Shown in pieces: positions 42,569-50,679 of a stretch of DNA of 64,000 nt. Every line of letters begins with the position of its first letter. Within the stretch, counting starts at the first letter, position 1. The position numbers and the translations under genes are program-made. The stretch is from Flavobacterium inviolabile (GTDB lineage: Bacteria; Bacteroidota; Bacteroidia; Flavobacteriales; Flavobacteriaceae), in contig NZ_CP058278.1 of NCBI RefSeq assembly GCF_013389455.1, positions 1,302,001 to 1,366,000 on the forward strand. The letters run 5' to 3'. Under the pieces are notes generated by a model. The model was not told the DNA's origin. It made no database searches and saw nothing but the letters and a program-made list of their open reading frames with translations.

Positions 42569-43879
42569 ATGGAGTCAAAAAAATTACAGCAAATATTCAG
42601 TTATCTAGAACAAGTAATTATCTGGCGAATTAACAATCCTTCAAAAGATTTCAATATAGAAGCACCTGGATTTAGCACTAGTGACCATGAAGGCTTTCCA
42701 CTAGGAGACTATATCTCGGAAAAAGAGCTTGCCCATCAGGAAGTTGTCATTCTCTTAATGGCATTGATGCCAAGATTGGACCCGGCGTTGTTACGACGTA
42801 TTTATTTAGAGGTACCCAATAGTGTATTGTTTGACGTATGTTCAACCAATGATAGCGGCAGGCTTTTTTATCCAACAGTCGAAGCGATACAGTATATTTT
42901 AGGAGGAAGCTGTATTGCAGGGCGATTACAGGTATTGCAATATTTTGATGACTCGAATATCTTAATAAAAGAAAACATTATAAAGCTGGCAAATCAGGAT
43001 GAAGACGCAATTGGCAGTAAGATAAATGTCACGCAGGAAGCTTTTAACCGCATCCTGCAGGGCATAGAATTATTGCCAAAAATGAGTAAAGATTTTCCGG
43101 CAGAACAATTACACACCCGCAGATCGTGGAGCGACCTCATACTTCCCCAATCCACGTTAAACGAACTTCAAAGCATAGAAGCCTGGTACAGTAGCAGTAA
43201 TATACTCATGGAGGAATGGGGTATGCAAAAAACCTTAAAACCAGGCTTCCGGGTGTTGTTTTATGGCGATCCGGGTACGGGTAAAACATTGGCCGCAAGC
43301 CTTTTGGGGAAATATATAAACCGGCCTGTTTTTAGAGTGGATGTTTCCATGCTGGTTTCGAAATACATTGGTGAAACGGAAAAACATTTGGCCAAACTTT
43401 TTGATAAAGCAGAAAACAAAGACTGGATACTGTTTTTTGACGAAGCCGATTCCATTTTTGGTAAACGTACCAACGTTCGCGATGCACACGATAAATATGC
43501 CAATCAGGAAGTTTCCTATCTGTTACAGCGAATCGAAACCTTTTCGGGATTGATCATACTGGCATCAAACTATAAAAACAATATGGACAAAGCCTTTACG
43601 CGACGCTTTCATAGCTGCATCAGATTCAATAGTCCCAAGCATGAGGAGCGTCTGCGTATCTGGCAACATAATTTGCCTAAACAATTGAACTTAGAAAATA
43701 TTGACTTAAATGATATCGCCAGACGCTATGAACTGACAGGTTCAAATATCATGAATGTCATTCAGGATATAAGTTTGAAAACAATAGCCTCAAAATCGGC
43801 CGATTACAAAGTAAGCCTGGACGTATTGAAGGAAAGTATTCAAAAAGAATATTTAAAAGAAGATCGAATATTCGCATAA
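42569..43879 (+). CDS. AAA+ ATPase of the eCIS (Afp15-like)
   Basis: A 436-residue AAA+ ATPase. Residues 1-200 are a family-specific N-terminal domain starting MESKKLQQIFSYLEQVIIWR. The ATPase core holds Walker A GDPGTGKT (233-240), Walker B ILFFDEAD (about 287-294), sensor-type ILASNYKNNMD and arginine-finger-region FTRRFHSCIRF. Every eCIS locus carries such an ATPase (Afp15/PVC15), needed for particle assembly or fibre/cargo handling; its exact job is unsettled. It is transcribed on its own after a strong terminator and ahead of the effector gene. Confidence 0.92.
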   Translation: MESKKLQQIFSYLEQVIIWRINNPSKDFNIEAPGFSTSDHEGFPLGDYISEKELAHQEVVILLMALMPRLDPALLRRIYLEVPNSVLFDVCSTNDSGRLFYPTVEAIQYILGGSCIAGRLQVLQYFDDSNILIKENIIKLANQDEDAIGSKINVTQEAFNRILQGIELLPKMSKDFPAEQLHTRRSWSDLILPQSTLNELQSIEAWYSSSNILMEEWGMQKTLKPGFRVLFYGDPGTGKTLAASLLGKYINRPVFRVDVSMLVSKYIGETEKHLAKLFDKAENKDWILFFDEADSIFGKRTNVRDAHDKYANQEVSYLLQRIETFSGLIILASNYKNNMDKAFTRRFHSCIRFNSPKHEERLRIWQHNLPKQLNLENIDLNDIARRYELTGSNIMNVIQDISLKTIASKSADYKVSLDVLKESIQKEYLKEDRIFA

Positions 43880-44046
43880 ACTGCTTAACAATCGATTAAG
43901 CCTTCCAAAATCAAATTACAATCGTCTGATTTTTTGATTTTTTTTCAGACAGTAATGTGCTATAGGGGATGTAACGCATACCGTTACGCCTTGTATAGTG
44001 CAAAACTGTATCACAAAACCAAGAAAATAATATAATAGTAAGGTAA

Positions 44047-47000
44047 ATGAACGCAGAGAAAGAGAGTAATCCGAAGAAAGCAGCGCATAAGAAAGAACAG
44101 AAACAGGCAGTGATTTTGCCTCTTTCTCTGCGCGAAACTGAGAATGCCAATTCTCAAACGCAGGACCCAAATATACAGGAAAGACCAGCTTCCGTTGAGA
44201 ATAGCAGCCCGACGTCCGGTAATGAAAGCATTCCGGCGGTTCATGGCTCCAGTCCGGCGTATTCCGATGGTGCTGAACAAAAGTACCAACAACTTCAGAC
44301 CAGTCTTGAGAAAACAGGGGAATTGGATCATCCTGATACCAAACAGAAAGAGATGGAGTATAAGAGTACGCTGGGCATTAGTGAATTGAGGGAATACCAC
44401 GATGCTAAGCCGGCGGAAGCGAAACCAGCTGCAGCGGCTCAGGCAGATAAAAAAGAGGAACTGGTTCCGGTGGCTACTGCCGCGGGTACATCCAGTACGG
44501 ATGCTCCGCTTAAATCGCCAGCAATTGTTGATAAAGGAGAAGTGGTGAATGCAGAATCGTTGGAACCGGTTGCCGATAAAGAGGAAGTACCGGAAGCTGA
44601 AGATGCAACACCGAAGACGGCTACGGCCAATCCTGTTTTCCTGGAAATGCAGGATCAGATAACGACAACAGCAAAAGCACAACGAAAACATGGACCAGCC
44701 GGTAAAGCATCACAGGATGCACAGGCTGCAGCACCTTCTCCGTCAAACGAGCGCCAAAGTAAGGCACAAGCCGGGCAGGTGAAAAAAATGAGTGAACAGG
44801 AACCGGGTACGTTTAGTGCAGCTGCTTTTAAAGCCGAACTGAAAAAGAAAATTGCCGGGATGCAGCTTCCTAAAAATGAAGAGCAGGCCGACAATTTTGA
44901 AAAAAATAACAACATCAAACAGGTAAACGAGCAGGCAATGGGCTCGGTGAAAAAAGAGAAAAATGCCGCTTCGGGAAGTATCGCGAATACGACATCTCAA
45001 AAACCGGATACAGGAGCACAACCTGTTCGAAATGTTGCCAAAATGCCAACACCGGATCATGGTAAAGCTCCGTCAGCTATTAATGCGTCTAAGGCAATGC
45101 CGTCAAAAAGAGATGCGGCTAACATTGAAAAACCGATTCAGTCAGAAACAGACAGCATTGATAACCAGATGAAAGAGCATGGTGTTACGGATAGCATGCT
45201 TGCCAACTCTAATGAACCTTCATTTAAAGGGGCTTTAGATGAGAAAAATAAAGCAAAAGAGCAAAGTAAGGCGGCTACAAACCAGTTTAGAACCGAGGAA
45301 GGTCAGCAAATAAACAAAACTCAGAATGAAGCTCAGGCACAAGCGGCACAGCAAATTTCGGGTATGCATGGCACGCGTAAGGGCGGATTGGATAAAGTGC
45401 TTGGAAACCAACAGCAAACAGCGTCGAAAGATACCGAGAAACGTAAAGAGATTGCGGATAAGATCAATAAAATTTATGGGGATACCAAAAAAGATGTTGA
45501 TGATATTCTAAATGGTCTTGATGATACCGTTGCGGGTAAATTTGCAGCAGGTAGTAAAGCTGCAAAAATTGCTTTTGAAAACCATGTGGACAAGGAAATG
45601 ACAGCCTATAAAAAGAAACGTTACGGCGATTCCTGGTTGGACTGGAGAAATCTAAAACGTGTAAAAGATGCCGTTGTAGGTCTTCCACCGGAAGTTAATG
45701 AATTCTTTACAAGCGGAAAAGAAGTTTATATCAAAACGATGGATGTTTACATTGACAATATCGCTAATGTTGTAGCATCACAACTTAACGCAGCAAAAAG
45801 AAGAATTGCTACCGGTAAGAAAGAGGTGCAAAATTATGTAGACACGTTATCGCCAAGTTTAAAGAAACTGGGAGCAGCTGCGATCAGCGAAATCCAGGGT
45901 AAATTCAATGCGCTTGAAAAAGACGTAGACAGTAAAAAAGATGCACTTATTGATGTATTGGCTAAGAAATATGTTGAAAATATTGAAGCTGTCGATGCCA
46001 GAATTAAAGCGTTAAAAGAACTGAACGGCGGTTTAGTGGGTATGGCGTTAAAAGCCCTGAGCGGTGTTTTTGCCTTCATCATTGAAGTGAAAAACACATT
46101 GATGAGCCTGTTGGCGAAAGTGGTTGAGGTAGTAGGAGCTATTATTATGGACCCTATAGGATTCTTCGGTAATCTTATCGCGGGTGTTGGACAAGGATTT
46201 TCAAACTTTACGACAAATATCTGGACACACCTTAAAACCGGATTCTTTAGTTGGTTAACAGGAGCGTCAAAAGGGATTACGATTACCATGCCGGAAGATA
46301 TCTTCTCATTAAAAGGAATTTTCTCGATAACCATGCAGGTACTTAGCCTAGGTTGGGAAGGTATACGTTCTATCGGGGCCACTGTAGTAGGGGAACCGTT
46401 AATGAAAGTACTGGAAACAGGTGTTGAAATAGTACAGGTAGTACGAAAAGATGGTATTGCAGGACTTTGGGAATATCTGAAAGATCAATTCCAGGATTTG
46501 AAGGAAACCGTTATGGATGCCATTATGGATATCATTCAAAACCAGGTTATTCAGGCCGGTATTAAATGGATTTTAGGATTGTTATCACCTGTGGGAGCCT
46601 TTGTAAAAGCTATTATGGCTATTATAGATGTAGTAAAATTCTTTGTACAGCGTGCCGCACAGATTGCCGAATTAATTAAAGCCTTTATGGATAGTGTGGC
46701 AGCAATTGCCAGTGGTAAAGTGGGTGCAGTGGCCGTAGCGATTGAAAATGCATTAGCAAAAGCCATACCGGTATTGATTGGATTGTTAGCCTCGATATTA
46801 GGTATCAGCGGACTGGCTGATAAGGTGCTTGCTGTGATCCGAAAGATACGTCAGCGTATTGTGGCCGGAATTACCAAGTTTTGGAACTTTGTGAAGGAGA
46901 AGGGGAAAGGGCTATTGAATAAAGTTGGTATTGGAAGTAAGAGAGATGATAAGAAGAAAGACGATAAGAAAAAGGATAAAAAAGAACCGAGTAAGTCAAA

Positions 47001-48171
47001 TACAGATACTATTGAATCATGGGATGATGTAGTTCCGTTTAAAAATGTAGAAAATGTAGATCATACATTATACTTTAGAGGAGAAGGTGAAAATGCAAAA
47101 CTCTACATGCATAGTAAGGATGATCATGTTTTAAAGCATTTGGATAATGCAGAAAGTGAGGCTAAAACACCAGCAGAAAAGAAAGCGGTGTCAGATGGTG
47201 TGAACTATTATAATGGTAGTGTTTTGCCTTCAAATAATGCATTGTGGAAACTGGAAAAAGACCGTAAAAGACTGCTGGATAATAACAAAGATGGTAAAAA
47301 TGATTCTAAAATAAAGGCTAATGAAGAGGCTATTAAAAAGCAGAATATAACGCAGGATAATGTTTTAAACAAGTTAGCTCAATTGTTTAAAATGATCAAA
47401 TTTGATGATGGAGTAGAGCCGACGACGGTGAAAACTATGGTAACTTTTGAGCAAGATTCTATGGGTAGAGCTTCTAAAGTTGAAGCAAAACCATTAACCT
47501 GGATGGCTGGTAATACAAAAGGTAGTAGTCCGTATCAAGATCCGTTAGGTTGGGACTATACTAAAGGGGATATACGTGAAAATATTTATATTAGAGGTCA
47601 CTTACTCAACGATAATATACATGGTCCGGGGGTAAAATGGAATTTAGTACCTATCACCAGAGTGATGAACTCGGGAATGGAAAAAGATGCTGAAAGAGAA
47701 GGAAAGAAAGTACTTGAGGAAAAAAATCGCATTATGGGATATAAAACTACTGTAAATAGTTATTATGATGTGAAGAATGATGAACGGGATCAATACTTTC
47801 CACAACAAATAACAGTAGAGTGGGGTGAATATAAAAACAGTGAGGGACTGTATGATGCTAAGGGAACTCTTGTTGATGTTAAGAGAGCTGTATTTACGCA
47901 AGGTAGACCTGCGATGCCATATAATATTAACGATCTTGGTGAGACTTTATTAGTTGATAAATTAAAATTAAATGCTAACTTCGCTAAAGCAGTTGCTATA
48001 GTGCGTAATGATAAAGGAGCATTTAAAGATATGGCTAATTTTAGATTGAGAATGAAACAATATTATTCATTAAACCGGGTTTCTAAAGATGCTGAAAGAG
48101 AAGAGGGAGTAGTAGCTGTTGATGCAATGAGAAAAACGACACCTGAATTTATAACTTTTGATTTTAAATAA
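44047..48171 (+). CDS. Large eCIS cargo/effector candidate with C-terminal nuclease-like tip
   Basis: A 1374-residue protein. Residues 1-470 are a disordered Ala/Lys/Gln/Glu-rich stretch. Residues about 480-660 are helical. Residues about 658-958 are hydrophobic/amphipathic, with several possible membrane-inserting helices (GVFAFIIEVKNTLMSLLAKV, LIGLLASILGISGLADKV). A Lys-rich linker follows (about 966-985), then a C-terminal domain of about 220 residues carrying IRGHLLNDNIHGPGVKWNL, which resembles the (D)RGH...N core of beta-beta-alpha-metal DNA/RNA non-specific nucleases (His1185 and Asn1199 as candidate catalytic and metal residues). From about 46,980 on, the DNA becomes more AT-rich, suggesting a swapped toxin tip. 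The next gene is a candidate immunity gene. It could also serve as tape measure; that is less likely given the tip domain. Confidence 0.72.
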   Translation: MNAEKESNPKKAAHKKEQKQAVILPLSLRETENANSQTQDPNIQERPASVENSSPTSGNESIPAVHGSSPAYSDGAEQKYQQLQTSLEKTGELDHPDTKQKEMEYKSTLGISELREYHDAKPAEAKPAAAAQADKKEELVPVATAAGTSSTDAPLKSPAIVDKGEVVNAESLEPVADKEEVPEAEDATPKTATANPVFLEMQDQITTTAKAQRKHGPAGKASQDAQAAAPSPSNERQSKAQAGQVKKMSEQEPGTFSAAAFKAELKKKIAGMQLPKNEEQADNFEKNNNIKQVNEQAMGSVKKEKNAASGSIANTTSQKPDTGAQPVRNVAKMPTPDHGKAPSAINASKAMPSKRDAANIEKPIQSETDSIDNQMKEHGVTDSMLANSNEPSFKGALDEKNKAKEQSKAATNQFRTEEGQQINKTQNEAQAQAAQQISGMHGTRKGGLDKVLGNQQQTASKDTEKRKEIADKINKIYGDTKKDVDDILNGLDDTVAGKFAAGSKAAKIAFENHVDKEMTAYKKKRYGDSWLDWRNLKRVKDAVVGLPPEVNEFFTSGKEVYIKTMDVYIDNIANVVASQLNAAKRRIATGKKEVQNYVDTLSPSLKKLGAAAISEIQGKFNALEKDVDSKKDALIDVLAKKYVENIEAVDARIKALKELNGGLVGMALKALSGVFAFIIEVKNTLMSLLAKVVEVVGAIIMDPIGFFGNLIAGVGQGFSNFTTNIWTHLKTGFFSWLTGASKGITITMPEDIFSLKGIFSITMQVLSLGWEGIRSIGATVVGEPLMKVLETGVEIVQVVRKDGIAGLWEYLKDQFQDLKETVMDAIMDIIQNQVIQAGIKWILGLLSPVGAFVKAIMAIIDVVKFFVQRAAQIAELIKAFMDSVAAIASGKVGAVAVAIENALAKAIPVLIGLLASILGISGLADKVLAVIRKIRQRIVAGITKFWNFVKEKGKGLLNKVGIGSKRDDKKKDDKKKDKKEPSKSNTDTIESWDDVVPFKNVENVDHTLYFRGEGENAKLYMHSKDDHVLKHLDNAESEAKTPAEKKAVSDGVNYYNGSVLPSNNALWKLEKDRKRLLDNNKDGKNDSKIKANEEAIKKQNITQDNVLNKLAQLFKMIKFDDGVEPTTVKTMVTFEQDSMGRASKVEAKPLTWMAGNTKGSSPYQDPLGWDYTKGDIRENIYIRGHLLNDNIHGPGVKWNLVPITRVMNSGMEKDAEREGKKVLEEKNRIMGYKTTVNSYYDVKNDERDQYFPQQITVEWGEYKNSEGLYDAKGTLVDVKRAVFTQGRPAMPYNINDLGETLLVDKLKLNANFAKAVAIVRNDKGAFKDMANFRLRMKQYYSLNRVSKDAEREEGVVAVDAMRKTTPEFITFDFK

Positions 48172-48179
48172 AGAACAGT

Positions 48180-49010
48180 ATGTTAGAAAAATTTGAAGAT
48201 TTTATTAGTGCTCTAAAGGGCAATGATTTTGTTTCTGTTAATGAAGATGGTGTTCAGGATAATAGGGAGCTTCTTGAATTTATTGATTATGAGGAAAACT
48301 TTGAAGAAGTTTATGACGAATTAAAAATAAAAGTTCCTAAAGAAGAATGGAAATATGAGGATTTGGGGAGCTTAAATTTAGACTGGGACGCTGTCACGGA
48401 TCAGCCTAATGAGGATTATCTGTGGGGAGGTTTTCAGCTTCATACTTTTTCATCAGCATTATCATCTCGGTCTAATTTTTGGAAACGTTATAATGATAGC
48501 CCACGTTTTTGGAAAAATAATCCGCAACCTGAAGCGGAAGCTATTTGGGAAGAATTTTTACCTAAACTTAATTATATTAATGGATCGGGGCACGGTAGTG
48601 ATGGTACTTTTGGGTGTCTCCTTCGTGAAGAAGGTATTTATCCTTGCCCTCTTTATTTTTATGATTCAGGGGTCTGGTTTAAAATGAAAATGAATCTGGA
48701 AACATATTACAACACCATGATTGCTTGCAAAGCAGTATATTATTGGCAATATTTTTATATAGATACAGAAGAGATTGTGAAAAAACTTGGCAAATTTAAA
48801 CCTGTTTTTATAGAGTATGGGGCTAAATATGTAGAAGGTCCTCATTCGTTTAGTGATAAATTTAAGGATGGGACGCTTACGACTTCAGCTGAAGGAGTCT
48901 TGCATCAAATGAAAAATATTATTAAACGATTCCCAATATTGTTTCCGGATGTAGATTTGACCTATTTTAAAGAAAGATGTAATGCTTTAGAAAAAGCGTT
49001 AAATTCATAA
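48180..49010 (+). CDS. Candidate immunity protein for the nuclease tip
   Basis: A 276-residue acidic, aromatic-rich cytoplasmic protein, 8 nt after the effector gene and of the same AT-rich composition as the toxin tip. Features include WGGFQLHTFSSALSSRSNFW and YYNTMIACKAVYYWQYFYID. The latter is reminiscent of SUKH/SMI1-KNR4-like immunity proteins, but I cannot assign the family firmly. Small acidic genes right after polymorphic toxin tips usually protect the producer. It is the last gene of the eCIS region; a terminator follows. Confidence 0.55.
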   Translation: MLEKFEDFISALKGNDFVSVNEDGVQDNRELLEFIDYEENFEEVYDELKIKVPKEEWKYEDLGSLNLDWDAVTDQPNEDYLWGGFQLHTFSSALSSRSNFWKRYNDSPRFWKNNPQPEAEAIWEEFLPKLNYINGSGHGSDGTFGCLLREEGIYPCPLYFYDSGVWFKMKMNLETYYNTMIACKAVYYWQYFYIDTEEIVKKLGKFKPVFIEYGAKYVEGPHSFSDKFKDGTLTTSAEGVLHQMKNIIKRFPILFPDVDLTYFKERCNALEKALNS

Positions 49011-49037
49011 TACCATACATTATTATGTTAGTGAACT

Positions 49038-49075
49038 AAAGTGAGGCCTCTTTTATAGAGGCTTCGCTTTTTATT
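49038..49075 (+). terminator. Intrinsic terminator after effector-immunity pair
   Basis: A 13-bp stem with two G-T pairs: aaagtgaggcctc (49038-49050) and gaggcttcgcttt (49058-49070), followed by a T-rich stretch. Confidence 0.85.
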
Positions 49076-49087
49076 ATTTAATCATTT

Positions 49088-49740
49088 TTAATCCAAAAAT
49101 AAACGAGTGCGTTCTATAATCAAATCATTATACCTTGCTTTTTTGTAGTCATCTAAAAAAAAGAGATTTCAATCGGGGTTTTAGCTTTTGGGAGCAAACA
49201 GAATGAATCTGTTTTTCGTTTACGCCTAAAACTGTTCCAAATCGGCTAAAATAGAATTTGTCGAAATACATCTTTTTGCCTCTTAGGGAGTAATGTGGTG
49301 TCTTCTTTATCCTTTTATAAAATTATTTAATCATAAGTGGGAGACAATGCTAGCCAATGTCTGATAGATTCATGTCGTTATTGCTAATGATCTAATTAAA
49401 TAAAGCCAATTTAAAAAAGAAGTGGGCTTTGTTGGGTAATGTATTGATTGATGACTCGCCAATGGATTTGTCTTCCAGTTCTAAATTTGATGAAAATCGA
49501 TTAGATAATTTTTTGTATTTGAAGTTGATAGGCCATACGTTTTGTAATATAGCATAATTCACCCAAAACCAAACGAATCATATCTGACGGAACAACAGCT
49601 GTTTTAAATAATGCTGCCAGTTTGATGGATAAATGCTCATTCTCAGGTATCTGTTCGTATTGCAAATTTTGTGGTTTTAGAATGTAATTGCCATCTAAGA
49701 TTGTTAAACGGTCGCTTTATTCTTTTTCTGATTCGTATAA
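49088..49740 (-). pseudogene. Decayed HipA-type kinase toxin gene
   Basis: Translating the minus strand in several frames gives HipA pieces in the right order: RLTILDGNYILKPQ and PENEHLSIKLAALF with ELCYITKRM (one frame, 49501-49710), then SNNDMNLSDIG (near 49367-49390), LSPTYD (near 49330), FDKFYFSRFGTVLGVNEKQI (near 49230) and LDDYKKARYNDLIIERTRLF ending at 49088. In intact HipA these correspond to the P-loop/activation region, the NNDMHLKN motif and the C-terminal helices. Stops and frameshifts separate them, so no functional kinase can be made. The family's N-terminal part is missing or unrecognisable beyond about 49710. No HipB partner is seen. Confidence 0.75.
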
Positions 49741-49813
49741 CCTAATATAATAAGACGTGGTGAGTGAGTTTGAAGTAAAAGAATATTGTACATTACAAAC
49801 AGCTATAAAACAA

Positions 49814-49843
49814 AAAAAGCTCCAAACATCGTTTGGAGCTTTT
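49814..49843 (-). terminator. Terminator downstream of tRNA-Leu copy 1
   Basis: A perfect stem agctccaaac/gtttggagct with an atc loop. On the minus strand it lies just after the tRNA and is followed by a T-run (caaaaaaa on the plus strand). Confidence 0.85.
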
Positions 49844-49844
49844 G

Positions 49845-49930
49845 TACTCAAGGCGGGACTTGAACCCGCACGAACATTACTGTTCACTGGATTTTAAGTC
49901 CAGCGTGTCTACCAATTCCACCACTCAAGC
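49845..49930 (-). tRNA. tRNA-Leu(UAA), copy 1
   Basis: An 86-nt class II tRNA. The anticodon loop is CTTAAAA (anticodon TAA) in a 5-bp stem TGGA(C)/(A)TCCA, with a long variable arm (GTGAACAGTAATGTTCGT) and T-arm GCGGGTTCAAGTCCCGC. Acceptor arms GCTTGAG/CTTGAGT pair with wobbles as in other Leu tRNAs. CCA is not encoded. Confidence 0.96.
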
Positions 49931-50131
49931 TTATATTCTTTGAAAATATAAAATCGATTTTGAGAATAATGCGATACGTTTCTGTATTGCGTTGCAAAGG
50001 TAGTATTAAATTTTAATTTCACAAGCTTTCTTAAGGAATACGGATGAAAAAAATACAGGGAATACGGTATATTGCTGAGGTAAGGAGGATTATCGGCCCG
50101 ATAAATGTGGGATTATTTCTAAGGCAATAAC

Positions 50132-50470
50132 TTAAAAGAATATCTCTTCGGTAAAATCCAGCACTTCTGCCGCTTCAACATTGCGCTGTATCTCTTCAAT
50201 ACCTTTCGCAATACGCAATTCGGTGGTGAATTTTCTGCTGGTAGCGCAAATCTGATCCTGAACCACCACTCTGAAAAAATACTTGCCGCTGGAAGTCTTA
50301 AATCGGAGAAACAACATCTTTTCAAAATAGATCTTCATGATCTGGATGTCTCTCACGCATTCTACTTTCTGATTGTAGCTGGCTCCGGTTAAAATTATCT
50401 TACCTTTCCTGGAAGTGTAATTAAAACGATACTGTCCGTTTTCTCTTTTTGTAATAACAAATGCTCCCAT
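50132..50470 (-). CDS. DUF1508 (YegP-like) protein
   Basis: A 112-residue protein made of two DUF1508 units. The first begins MGAFVITKRENGQYRFNYTS with KGKIILTGASYNQK; the second has KYFFRVVVQDQICATSRKFT. DUF1508/YegP folds are small beta-alpha domains of unclear role, common in Bacteroidetes. It stands alone, separated from its neighbours by a bidirectional hairpin. The C-terminus DFTEEIFF is acidic and hydrophobic. Confidence 0.8.
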   Translation of the reverse strand: MGAFVITKRENGQYRFNYTSRKGKIILTGASYNQKVECVRDIQIMKIYFEKMLFLRFKTSSGKYFFRVVVQDQICATSRKFTTELRIAKGIEEIQRNVEAAEVLDFTEEIFF

Positions 50471-50510
50471 TTAGTGCTGCTTTCTTGTAAAATTCGGACG
50501 GCAAAACTAA

Positions 50511-50538
50511 CAAAAAAGTCCCGATTTACGGGACTTTT
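50511..50538 (-). terminator. Bidirectional-looking terminator after small lipoprotein gene
   Basis: A perfect stem aaaagtcccg (50514-50523) and cgggactttt (50529-50538) with loop attta. On the minus strand it ends the lipoprotein/OmpA transcript. Confidence 0.85.
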
Positions 50539-50540
50539 CT

Positions 50541-50675
50541 TTATGCTTCTTTCTGCATTTCTTTCTTTTTCGCTACGTCGTTTTTAACATAACTTGATTT
50601 GCAGTTCCAACCTCCTGAGCATGATGCTGATAAAACGGAAACAGAAATAATTCCCGCTAAAATTAATTTTTTCAT
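50541..50675 (-). CDS. Small lipoprotein
   Basis: A 44-residue lipoprotein: signal MKKLILAGIISVSVLSASCS with lipobox LSASC (Cys19), then a short mature part rich in Lys (CKSSYVKNDVAKKKEMQKEA). Its ATG is 4 nt after the stop of the PD40-OmpA gene, so it is the distal gene of that operon. Function is unknown; it could sit next to the OmpA protein at the outer membrane. Confidence 0.7.
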   Translation of the reverse strand: MKKLILAGIISVSVLSASCSGGWNCKSSYVKNDVAKKKEMQKEA

Positions 50676-50679
50676 GATT

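Noticed and set aside
44047..48171. Tape-measure protein as the main call
   Set aside because: The C-terminal nuclease-like tip, composition shift and adjacent candidate immunity gene fit a cargo toxin better; kept as an alternative only.
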